Assembly: GCA_049509915.1 (NCBI GenBank)
Contig: JBEKZL010000067.1
Span: 1-26,713 of the forward strand
Length of the DNA: 26,713 nt
Source of the DNA: JBEKYD01 sp049509915
GTDB lineage: Bacteria > Acidobacteriota > Terriglobia > Bryobacterales > Bryobacteraceae
Direction of reading: 5' to 3'
Part shown: piece by piece, positions 15,952-23,623 of the stretch
Position numbering within the stretch: the first letter of the stretch is position 1
How the letters are laid out: each line of letters opens with the position of its first letter
Notes under the pieces: generated by a model
What the model was told of the DNA's origin: nothing
Database searches by the model: none
The model's input: only the letters and a program-made list of their open reading frames with translations
Made by a program: the position numbers and the translations under genes

Positions 15952-17451
15952 ATGAGCGAGAACCGCCCCACCCGCCGTGAAGCCTTGCTGGGGCCGGCTG
16001 CCGCGCCTCTGTTGCCGAACGCTCTGGATGGCGAGCCCCATGCCTCCTCTCTCTGTTTGACCAGCACGGTTGAGATGGCACGGCTGATCCGCGCGAGGAA
16101 GCTGTCGGCTCGCGAGGCCCTGGCAGCGCACCTGACACAGATCGAGCGGGTAAATCCGAAAGTCAATGCCATTGTGACTCTGGTGCCGGAAATGGCTGCC
16201 GAAGCCGCCGCGAAAGCCGATGAGAGGCAAGCCCACAAAGAGGAGCTCGGACCCCTGCACGGTTTGCCGGTCGCGCACAAAGACCTGATGCAGACCCGCG
16301 GCATCCGCACCACCTTTGGGTCGCCGCTCTATAAGAACAACGTCCCTACAGAGGACGATCTGATCGTTGAACGGCTTCGCCGCGCCGGCGCGATCTCGAT
16401 CGGCAAGACCAACACGCCGGAATTCGGCGCCGGATCGCAGACCTTCAACACCGTCTTCGGGGCTACTCGCAACCCCTACGACTTGACCAAGACGTGCGGC
16501 GGATCTTCCGGCGGCGCTGCCGTTGCCCTGGCTTGTGGACTCGTGCCCGTGGCCGACGGCTCCGATACCGGAGGCTCACTGCGCAATCCGGCCGCTTTCT
16601 GCAACGTGGTAGGCTTCCGCCCTTCCATCGGCCGCGTGCCGGACCCCAAAGCCGCGTTCGGCTGGTTCACCCTCAGCACCTTCGGATGCCTGGGGCGTTC
16701 GGTGGCCGACCTCGCCCTCGTGCTCAGCACCATCGCGGGACCCGATTCCCGTGCGCCCCTTTCCATCGACGAACCCGGAGAACGCTTCGCGCGGCCGCTC
16801 GATCGCGGGTTCAGAGGTGTGCGCGTGGCCTGGTTCCGGAACCTCGGCGGCGTGCCCTTTGACCCCCGGGTGCGCACCATTGTGGACGGGCATCGCCGGA
16901 CATTTGAAGATCTGGGCTGCATCGTCGAGCAAGCGGAGCCGGACTTCTCTCCCGCCGAAATCGCGTTTCGCGTGCTGCGCGCATGGAATTCGGCGAATAC
17001 TCACGGCGCGCTGCTGCGCGAGCACCCAGACGCGTTCAAAGACACACTGAAAGGGGAAATCGAGGAAGGGTTGCGGCTGACCGGCGTCGACGTGGCGCGC
17101 GCCGAGACCGCCCACGTTCAGCTCTGGCGTGGCTTCCAGGCGTTCCTCGAAAAGTACGAGTACTTCGTTCTGCCCACCACGCAGTTGCCACCGTTCGATG
17201 TCGACACACCATATCCCAGCCAGATCACTGGCGTAAAGTTCGATACTTACATCGACTGGATGAAGTCCTGCTGGTATATCTCGGCAACGGGCAATCCCGC
17301 GGTCTCGGTCCCGGCGGGCTTCACGCCTGAAGGGCTGCCAGTTGGCTTACAGATAGTTGGCCGCGCTAACCAGGACTTCAGCGTCCTCGAGATCGCGCAC
17401 GCCTTCGAACAAGCGACCGGCTTTGGCAAGCATGCTCCCGACATTGCGTAG
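15952..17451 (+). CDS. Amidase signature family hydrolase
   Basis: The 499-residue product contains the amidase-signature core. The Ser-cisSer-Lys triad is visible as K110 (VAHKDL), S185 in GGSSGG and S209 in GSDTGGS. It hydrolyses a carboxamide; the substrate is unknown. The N-terminus has 'TRREALLG' but the hydrophobic stretch after it is short and proline-rich, so export is doubtful. The ATG at 15952 is 49 bp after the lyase stop. No obvious link to the sugar genes exists. The last 105 bases are overlapped antisense by the open tail of the broken lipoprotein gene. Confidence 0.92.
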   Translation: MSENRPTRREALLGPAAAPLLPNALDGEPHASSLCLTSTVEMARLIRARKLSAREALAAHLTQIERVNPKVNAIVTLVPEMAAEAAAKADERQAHKEELGPLHGLPVAHKDLMQTRGIRTTFGSPLYKNNVPTEDDLIVERLRRAGAISIGKTNTPEFGAGSQTFNTVFGATRNPYDLTKTCGGSSGGAAVALACGLVPVADGSDTGGSLRNPAAFCNVVGFRPSIGRVPDPKAAFGWFTLSTFGCLGRSVADLALVLSTIAGPDSRAPLSIDEPGERFARPLDRGFRGVRVAWFRNLGGVPFDPRVRTIVDGHRRTFEDLGCIVEQAEPDFSPAEIAFRVLRAWNSANTHGALLREHPDAFKDTLKGEIEEGLRLTGVDVARAETAHVQLWRGFQAFLEKYEYFVLPTTQLPPFDVDTPYPSQITGVKFDTYIDWMKSCWYISATGNPAVSVPAGFTPEGLPVGLQIVGRANQDFSVLEIAHAFEQATGFGKHAPDIA

Positions 17452-18216
17452 CGGATCGCACGGCCATTGATAGCGGGAATCGTGTGTTTCGTGTGTGCTC
17501 CGAGCATGAAGAACTTCGAGGGCCGCGACGATTTCAGTAGGCGGCCTTGTATTGCCCGGTCTGGGTAGCGTGATACCGAGGTGCGCCTGGAGCGCGTTGG
17601 TGATGCCGGCGAGTGCCTTCTCCTGGTTCCACTCGGTGGGAATGCGCGATACGATTTCAATGCGGCTCGCGTACGGCTTGAGCGCCTGCTCGAATCCGTC
17701 GCGGCGGGCGATGGCGTTGATGTCGCCGAGATCGCCGATCAGGATGGCGGCCTGGCGCTTGCCGGGCGTTTTCAGGGCCTCTTCCGCGAGGTGGGCGACC
17801 GTGTCCCTGTCGATGCTGAAGTTGTCCGCCACTACGGTCACGGAGTGTAAGTCGCTCTTGGCTGGCGGACGGTTGAAGAGCACGATCGGGATACCGGCGC
17901 GATTGGCCTCGCGGATCGTGGGGACGACGGTCTGTGCGTCTTTGGGCACGACGATGATGGCGTCCACGCGGCGCGTGATGAAGTTGCGGATCTGCTCGAA
18001 CTGGCGGTTGGCATCGCCATCGGCGATGGCCTCCAGCATGGAAAGATTGCGTTTCTTAAGTTCTGTAGCTATGGCATCATGGCTGGCCACCCTATACCCG
18101 GTTTGCAGCGTCTCGAACGCCACACCGATGGTCGGCGCGGCGGTGCCAGCCGTTTTGCCTCCACATCCCGCAAGCACCAGGGCCGCAAGCGCGAGCCACC
18201 CGATGTTATTCCGCAC
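17347..18216 (-). pseudogene. Sugar-binding ABC transporter lipoprotein, 3'-truncated
   Basis: The product begins with a lipoprotein signal (lipobox LAGC, Cys at 18) and a periplasmic sugar-binding fold of the RbsB type: 'GVAFETLQTGY', 'AIIVVPKDAQTVVPTIREANRAGIPIV' as two stretches, and 'AILIGDLGDINAIARRDGF'. Homology-like sequence stops at about residue 213 (near 17577). The rest of the C-terminal lobe, normally about 100 residues, is absent. The frame then runs through 76 unrelated residues into the antisense of the amidase. The GTG start at 18216 overlaps the preceding stop by 11 nt. No permease or ATPase gene follows. It would not give a working binding protein if the sequence is correct. 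Confidence 0.75.
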
Positions 18217-19546
18217 GGTGATGGTAGACCTCCCAGCCCAGGTAGGTTTCGAAGGCTTCTGCGAGCATGGCCGCAGTACTTGACGCGTTCATGGCGGCGT
18301 GGTGTTCGAAGCCGTCCTTGCAAATGTAGCGCATGAGTTTCTGCAGGCCGTGCACCTCCACCACGGCGCGCGATCCGAAGGTAGACAGCGGGTCGTCGGT
18401 GAACCTGCCTTCGCCCACGTAGGTGCGGAGGCAGCCGTGGCGATCGTCGGTAGAGACGCGGGCGAACGTCACGGGGCCCGCGGGCGTGCGGCCGGCGACG
18501 GCGCCGTAGGTGTTTTCCAGACCCAACGTCGTGCCCAGAATCTCGGCGGTCCCGACCGCGATATCGGGTAGGAAGGCTTTGGCCCAGTTGCCGCCGTGGA
18601 AGAAAACGCACTTGTCCGGGTGGTCGCCGTAGTTGTTGTTCCAGTCCACCAGCGCGCTGGGAGTGCCACTGGCAAGTTGCAGCGCGTACATCGCCGCCAC
18701 GCCGGTGACATCCACTTCGCAGGCGCTCGGCATGAGCTTCTGGCTCATCATGCTCATGATGGTACAGGCATTCACGCCGAAATTCTGCTGGATGGAGTTC
18801 CAGCATTGCAGCGCGGTGGCCTGAATATCGTAGCGGCCCATCCACTCTTCCATGGCGACGGCGAGCTTGGCCATTTTGAGGAGCGCCGCGGCCGGCACCC
18901 CGTTGGTCCGGGCGTAGCCGCGGATCTCTTCGAGCTTGCCTGCCACATTTGCGTTGGAATCCTCCAGACGGCCCGCAGCACCGAAAAGTTCGGAGAGGTC
19001 CAGAGTGGAGACGCTGATGCCAGCCGATTGCAGCAGTTTCTCGCTATAGCGCGTGGTATTGAACGCGTTGGGACGCGCACCGATGGCCCCCAAGCGCAGG
19101 TTGCGCATCCCGTTGGCTACCTTGCAGGTGGCCGCGAAGCGCCGCACGTCTTCGCGGAACGACGGCGCCGAGGGGTGGACGGTGTGCAGGGTGGTGAGCG
19201 TGAAGGGAATGCCGTACTGCCTCAGGTTGTTGCACACCGAGACCTTGCCGCAGCAAGCATCGCGGCGGCGCTCGGCAAGCGCGAGGCGGTCGCCAGGCGC
19301 CCAGGCGGTTACGCCACGGGCGGCTTCGGAGACGGTGCCGCCCACCTCGTGGCCGGGGATGCGGCGCATGGCCGTGTGCTGGTCGCCGGCGAAGTAACTG
19401 CGTGCGTCGCCGCCGCAGATGCCGCACGCAGCCACTTCGAGCAGTACGTCGCCGGGTCCGCATACGGGCCGCGGGACCGCGGCTACGCGCATCTTCTCCT
19501 TGCCCTCGAAAATGACAGCGGTCATCGCCGCTTTGGTCGACGTCAC
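18206..19546 (-). CDS. Chimera: zinc dehydrogenase N-terminus fused to fucose-isomerase-like C-terminus
   Basis: This 446-residue frame has two unrelated parts. Residues 8 to about 92 match the N-terminal catalytic-domain start of a zinc-type medium-chain dehydrogenase (C44 in CGICGGD, GHE at 65-67, APGDRLAL). From about residue 98 it matches the L-fucose/L-arabinose isomerase-like family: 'NNLRQYGIPFTLTTLHT', 'LGAIGARPNAFNTTRYSEKL', 'MPSACEVDVTG', 'WNNNYGDHPDK' and 'TFARVSTDD'. The dehydrogenase lacks its nucleotide-binding half and the isomerase lacks its N-terminal part. The join keeps the frame. The GTG start overlaps the upstream stop (GTGA). A simple in-frame deletion between two adjacent genes explains it best; an assembly join is the alternative. 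Activity is doubtful. Confidence 0.82.
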   Translation of the reverse strand: MTSTKAAMTAVIFEGKEKMRVAAVPRPVCGPGDVLLEVAACGICGGDARSYFAGDQHTAMRRIPGHEVGGTVSEAARGVTAWAPGDRLALAERRRDACCGKVSVCNNLRQYGIPFTLTTLHTVHPSAPSFREDVRRFAATCKVANGMRNLRLGAIGARPNAFNTTRYSEKLLQSAGISVSTLDLSELFGAAGRLEDSNANVAGKLEEIRGYARTNGVPAAALLKMAKLAVAMEEWMGRYDIQATALQCWNSIQQNFGVNACTIMSMMSQKLMPSACEVDVTGVAAMYALQLASGTPSALVDWNNNYGDHPDKCVFFHGGNWAKAFLPDIAVGTAEILGTTLGLENTYGAVAGRTPAGPVTFARVSTDDRHGCLRTYVGEGRFTDDPLSTFGSRAVVEVHGLQKLMRYICKDGFEHHAAMNASSTAAMLAEAFETYLGWEVYHHRAE

Positions 19547-20157
19547 TTCAGGATTCCCTCCCGTTCGATGCGTTCGCCCACAGCGCCTCCCGGATGGGTG
19601 CGCGCGAAGGACTCGCGCGAGTATCTCTTTTCGTGGAGGATGGTCTCGCAGATGGCGTCCGCCACCGCGGCATTGGCCAGCGAACTGGAAGTGGCTACCA
19701 TGCCGAACGGGTCGCTGTCGGCCGGGATCTCGACTCTCACGACGGCGTCGGCACGTTGACCCAGTTCCGAACCTGGAGCTCCCGTGAAAGCAACGATGCG
19801 CGCTCCGCGCTCACTGGCAATGCGGGCGAAGCGGTTGACGTCGGCGGTCTTGCCTCCCTTGGAGATCAGCACCACGGTGTCACGGCCGGTGACGGCGCCG
19901 GAACTGCCATGGAGGCTGTCGGAAGGGTGCAGAAAGAGAGCGGGCACGCCGCAGCAGCACAACAGGTGGGCCAGGCGCATGGCGATTGCGTTGGACGTTC
20001 CGGCACCGCCCACCAGAACATGGCCGCGAGTCTGCAACAAGACGTCCACCGCCTGGGCGGAGTCCTCGTCCAGGCTCTGCGCGAGGCCAACGAGGATAGA
20101 GGACTCGCGCAGGAGGGTGGCGCGCATCCCGTCTAAACGAGAATCGCCGTCCGGCAT
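19543..20157 (-). CDS. SIS-domain sugar-phosphate isomerase (KdsD/GutQ-like, no CBS)
   Basis: The 204-residue product is a single SIS domain of the arabinose-5-phosphate isomerase type: 'VGGAGTSNAIAMRLAHLL', 'FLHPSDSLHGSSGAV' and the C-terminal 'THPGGAVGERI'. It lacks the CBS pair found in KdsD, so a catabolic role is more likely than LPS synthesis. The phosphate-binding loop reads SKGGKT (99-104) where the family usually has S-x-SGET, an unusual change. Three adjacent cysteines occur at 67-69. The ATG at 20157 has GGAGG 6 nt upstream and lies inside the end of the kinase fragment (25-bp overlap). Its stop overlaps the next start. Isomerisation of a ketose or aldose phosphate is inferred. Confidence 0.85.
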   Translation of the reverse strand: MPDGDSRLDGMRATLLRESSILVGLAQSLDEDSAQAVDVLLQTRGHVLVGGAGTSNAIAMRLAHLLCCCGVPALFLHPSDSLHGSSGAVTGRDTVVLISKGGKTADVNRFARIASERGARIVAFTGAPGSELGQRADAVVRVEIPADSDPFGMVATSSSLANAAVADAICETILHEKRYSRESFARTHPGGAVGERIEREGILK

Positions 20158-20867
20158 TCCGCCCTCCAGTTGCGATAGAAACTGCGCAGCGTGCCGTGGA
20201 TTTGACGGAACCGTTCGAACGCCGCCGTGTAGACCTGTACCGCGTCGCGGCGCGGTTCGATCGACCGGTCAATCGACACGCATTCCCGGCACGCCTGTTC
20301 GATGCTGGCGAATCTGCCGATCGCCACCTGTGCCAGAACTCCGGCGCCCAGCAGCGCCGCTTCGGGGTTCTTCAACGTCCGGATCGGCCGGTTCAACACC
20401 GTGGCCTTTAGTTCCAGTAGTCGCTCCGAACGCGCGCCTCCGCCGACCCCGCGCAGTTCCAGGATCGGAATATCGCGGTCGGCGAGTGCCTCCAGGTTCA
20501 AACGGGCTTCGAATGCCAGAGCATCCACTACCGCCTGGAACATGTCCCGGCGGCCCGTCTTGAGCGAAAGTCCGAGAAACGTGCCGCGCGAAAGGTGGTC
20601 GCACGTCGGCGTGCCGCTGCCCACAACATGGGGGAGAAACATGACTCCCGATGGCTGGATTCGGACTTCATCCAGCAGGCAGCGGATAGCCGCGGCGCGC
20701 GCTTCCTCGGAGAACTGGTCAAGTCCCATCACGTTGTTCTGGAACCACTCGAGCGAAAGGCCGCCAGACTGATTGAGCGTGATCGTGAAGTAGTGGTCGG
20801 GGATGGCATGGCGGTAGCACGGATAGTTGGCCTCCGCCGAGGTCAGCCAGGCGGTCGGCTTCTGCGA
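20133..20867 (-). pseudogene. FGGY sugar kinase, 5'-truncated
   Basis: The open frame runs from just after a TGA at 20870-20868 to the stop at 20133, about 244 codons. From about 'EANYPCYRHAIPDHYFT' onward it matches the C-terminal half of FGGY kinases (xylulokinase-like), with 'FLPHVVGSGTP', 'DALAFEARLNLEAL', 'LRGVGGGARSERLLEL' and 'EAALLGAGVLA'. The N-terminal half, which holds the sugar-binding domain, is missing. The homology ends close to 20850, where it meets the tail of an AraC-type gene on the other strand. A GTG-ATG at 20732-20727 could start a shorter product, but that would not be a working kinase. Confidence 0.8.
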
Positions 20868-20967
20868 TCAGAGCTACTTCGGGCTGGTATTCCGCAGCGT
20901 GATCGGAGTCGCCCCTCGCGATTACAAGGGCCGGCTGGAGAAAACCGCCGTGCCGGCCAGTCGGTGA
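20839..20967 (+). pseudogene. AraC-family regulator, C-terminal remnant
   Basis: A 42-codon stretch ending in TGA at 20965-20967 matches the last helix-turn-helix of AraC regulators: 'VGFCDQSYFGLVFRSVIGVAPRDYK'-type sequence in two parts, VGFCDQSYFG and FRSVIGVAPRDYK. Everything upstream on the plus strand is the antisense of the kinase fragment, so the body of the regulator is missing. It ends 8 bp before the convergent fragment at 20975. It cannot act as a regulator in this form, but suggests the cluster once had a local AraC-type activator. Confidence 0.62.
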
Positions 20968-20974
20968 CGGCGCC

Positions 20975-21195
20975 TCACACCACTTTGGCGATCAGCCGCG
21001 CCTCGCCCAAGCTCCCCATATCGTTCGCAAGGTTGCCGCCATCGTCCCAGTTGCCCGACATGTGCACCACCAGCACGCGCGTTCCGAACGTCCACTTCGA
21101 TCTCCCACCTCGCTCAAATACGTATCGCTCACCACCAGGTGAATGCGCCACTCCACCGCCGCCACGGCCAGCGGCGCGCCCGCAGTATTCCGCAC
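20975..21195 (-). pseudogene. Unrecognised small protein or C-terminal fragment, frameshifted
   Basis: I do not recognise the family. In one frame 21195 to about 21105 reads as a beta-rich segment (APLAVAAVEWRIHLVVSDTY). From about 21100 the plausible sequence continues in another frame (WTFGTRVLVVHMSGNWDDGG, then SLGEARLIAKVV) to a TGA at 20975. A single missing base in the CCC at 21104-21106 would join them as one product of about 73 residues. A TGA lies two codons before the GTG at 21195, so the piece is either a very small gene or the tail of a larger one. It lies 18 bp after the presumed original stop of the TolB-like gene. Confidence 0.45.
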
Positions 21196-21213
21196 GGCTC
21201 ACGGCGTCTCACC

Positions 21214-22100
21214 TTACGGTCTCCAGCAGGCGCGGCTGCCGTCGATGCTGACCTGGTAATGTAGCCCTCGACCAACCGCGGATTCTCTCCATCGATTCCC
21301 ATTACCCAAACCGGCCGCAGGTCTGCGCGCTTCTCCCGGTACGCCCGCTCGCTCGCTGCCGCGTCCCGCCAGAAGATCTCTGCGGAGACGCGCAGCGAAA
21401 TCCAGCGCATGTCCGCCGACACCTCCGCCGACCTGCTCGCGGTGCCATTTCCGAAGTCAGTCAACTGGGTCACGTTCCCGCCCTGGGGATCGCAGCGGAA
21501 CAGTTCCAGCGACTCGCCGCACTGGTCCGAGTAGAGAATACCGCCGCCATCCGGCATCCACGTGCAATGCACGCCGGCGAAGCGATTCTCCCGCGTGGAG
21601 AGTTGCCGCAAGTTGCCGCCATCGGCATCCATGCGAAACAGGCAATGACCCCCGCCCAGCGCGCGCGCGAAAGCCAGCGTCCTGCCATCCGGCGACACCG
21701 CCGGATCGATTCCCATCCCCACCACCTCGAACCCACCACCGGCCGTGGCGATCCGGCACATCAGCGGCTCCGCCTTGCCGAACAGCCCGAAGTAGATCCA
21801 CCTGCCGTCCGACGTCCAACTCTGCATTCCCGCGATCATCGGCGGCGGCTCCCGCGTCAGTTGCCTCACATTCCCGCCGTCCGAATCCATCACGTAGAGG
21901 TTGTATGCGCCATCGCGGTCCGACGTGAAAGAGATCAGCGATCCGTCGGGCGACCACGCGGCATAGCGTTCGTTCGACCCCGGGTGCCGGGAGAGATTGC
22001 GCGCATCGCCCGTCCCCGGATTCACTCGGAACACCTCCGTCCCGCCCGTCCGCGTGGAGATCACCAGCAGTTCGTACCCTTCGAGCCTTTCGCTATTCAT
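21214..22100 (-). pseudogene. TolB-like beta-propeller protein with a 3' frameshift
   Basis: The product has repeated PD40 motifs: 'AAWSPDGSLISFTSDRDG', 'YVMDSDGGNVRQLT', 'PAVSPDGRTLAFAR' and 'FRMDADGGNLRQLS'. No signal peptide is seen, so it is probably cytoplasmic; relatives include oligogalacturonate lyase-type and TolB-like proteins. The frame in hand runs on to 21129 with about 40 odd, Arg/Trp-rich residues. One extra base in the CCC at about 21265-21267 would instead give 'LHYQVSIDGSRACWRP' and a stop at 21214, an ordinary ending and a 295-residue protein. The ATG at 22100 overlaps the transporter stop by 8 bp and has AAGGA upstream. The frameshift affects only the last 15-20 residues, so function may persist. 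Confidence 0.7.
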
Positions 22101-23292
22101 GAGTAGTATCCTTCGGCCTCCCGCGGTACCGCACCGTGTAGAGCACCGGGAACAAGTACGCCACAAACCCGACAGCGTACGAGGGCTGCAAGCCCATCGC
22201 ATCGGCCAACTTTCCCTGCAGAACAGGAAGCACCGCGCACCCCACGAACCCCATGGTGAGCAATCCCGACACCTGGCCCGTCAGATCTCCCATATTCTCA
22301 ATTGCGATGGAGTGCAACGTGGGGAACAGGATCGAAACGAAAAACCCGATCGCCGTCACCGCCGCTACCGCCGCTATTCCTTTCGCGAAAACCGCTACGG
22401 CCAGGCACGCCATCGCGCCCAGCAGGTGATAAACCATGTGCGTCGCGGGCCGGATCTTCTTCTGTACCCCCGAGGCCACCATCCGACCCAACGCGAAGAC
22501 GGCAAAATACACCGTGAACATGCGTTGCGATTCTGGCGCCGCCAGCCCCGCGATGGCCGGATCCTCCGGATAGTTTCGGTAGAACCCGTACAATCCCGCC
22601 TCCGTCCCCAAAATCAGGAAGATCGCCATGAAGCCCAGCAGCGCCCTCGGGTGCGACCAGAGGCCGCGCGTCGCCTGCGCCGTGCTCGTCGACTGAAAGC
22701 TCGCCGTAATGTCCACGTCCTTCATCGCGGCCGTCGTCAGCGCCACGCCAGCCAGTACCGTGCCCAGCACCAAAAACAGGCTTTCGATGTACGGCAGTTT
22801 GCCGGTAACGGTCACCACCGCCGCCGGCATGATGAACGAGATCGCGGCCGGCGCGATGATCTGCGCGAACGCCCCCAGCGCATTGCCCAGATTCAACCAG
22901 CTGGATGCATCCTTGGCCGGGCCCAGCGCCGAAAGCAGTGGATTGCCCGCCACCAATTGGAAATTGAACCCGATCCCAATGGTCAGAAATCCCAGCAGCA
23001 TCACCACATAGTGCCCCCCTCGCAGACCAGGCATCAGTAGCAGTGTCCCCGCCGAAAACAGCGTCATGGCGATGGTCAGGCACCGCTTATAGCCGATATA
23101 CCGCAGCAGATATCCAACCCCCACTGCCAGCACGAAAGGGATGTTCTTGGCGAACATCGTATACATCTGCTCTTGGTAGCTCTGCTTGAAATACTCCTTG
23201 ATCTCCGGCAGGAACACACCCTCGAAGCAAAGCGTCATCCCGCAGAAGAAGTAAATAAAGTAGATCATGTACAACAGCGGCGGCCGTTTCAT
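22093..23292 (-). CDS. MFS sugar transporter (FucP-like)
   Basis: The 399-residue product is a 12-helix major facilitator of the fucose:proton symporter type: the start 'YMIYFIYFFCGMTLCFEGVF', 'GIGFNFQLVAGNPLLSALG', and a C-terminal half with 'FPTLHSIAIENMG'. It should import a monosaccharide with protons in the inner membrane. The frame is open upstream to 23334, but the ATG at 23292 has GGAG 8 nt ahead and overlaps the epimerase stop as ATGA, so it was chosen. It is intact, unlike most of its neighbours. Its sugar is unknown; nearby fucose-isomerase-like sequence suggests a deoxy- or aldohexose. Confidence 0.88.
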   Translation of the reverse strand: MKRPPLLYMIYFIYFFCGMTLCFEGVFLPEIKEYFKQSYQEQMYTMFAKNIPFVLAVGVGYLLRYIGYKRCLTIAMTLFSAGTLLLMPGLRGGHYVVMLLGFLTIGIGFNFQLVAGNPLLSALGPAKDASSWLNLGNALGAFAQIIAPAAISFIMPAAVVTVTGKLPYIESLFLVLGTVLAGVALTTAAMKDVDITASFQSTSTAQATRGLWSHPRALLGFMAIFLILGTEAGLYGFYRNYPEDPAIAGLAAPESQRMFTVYFAVFALGRMVASGVQKKIRPATHMVYHLLGAMACLAVAVFAKGIAAVAAVTAIGFFVSILFPTLHSIAIENMGDLTGQVSGLLTMGFVGCAVLPVLQGKLADAMGLQPSYAVGFVAYLFPVLYTVRYRGRPKDTTHE

Positions 23293-23498
23293 ACATAGAA
23301 CTCCGCCGCCATGGCGGCTACATGTCTTTTCCATGCTTCAACAATCCGGTCGTAGAAGGGATATCCCGCGCAATCCTCGATGGCGTCGTGGCTCGTCAGC
23401 CACTCGACCGAGCGCCGCGCGCCCTCTTCGAATTTCACCGTGTAGCGGAATCCCAGGTCGCGTTTGGCCTTTGAATAGCGCGCCCGCGGAATCTGGTG
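23289..23498 (-). pseudogene. NAD-dependent epimerase/dehydratase, C-terminal remnant
   Basis: Sixty-nine codons ending in TGA at 23289 match the end of an extended short-chain epimerase: 'ARYSKAKRDLGFRYTVKFEE', 'GARRSVEWL' and a final 'IVEAWKRH'. In the same frame a TAG stands directly upstream at 23501-23499, and the sequence beyond it is unrelated. The Rossmann domain and the YxxxK active site are missing. The stop still overlaps the transporter ATG (ATGA), showing the two were once coupled in an operon. The fragment cannot be an enzyme. Confidence 0.68.
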
Positions 23499-23601
23499 CT
23501 AACCAGCCCGCCGTGTGCAGCGGCCCTAAGATTCGCATTCGCCTATTCTGAACGCCTCCGCCCCGGTTTCCTATAACGATCCCGCTGAACTCTTCCGCCC
23601 G

Positions 23602-23620
23602 CGCCGGGGAAGCCCCGGCG
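23602..23620 (-). terminator. Hairpin behind the GH140-like gene
   Basis: A perfect 8-bp GC stem (CGCCGGGG at 23602-23609, CCCCGGCG at 23613-23620) with a 3-nt loop lies 3 bp after the hydrolase stop on the minus strand. The position is typical for a terminator; no T-run follows. Confidence 0.5.
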
Positions 23621-23623
23621 GAA

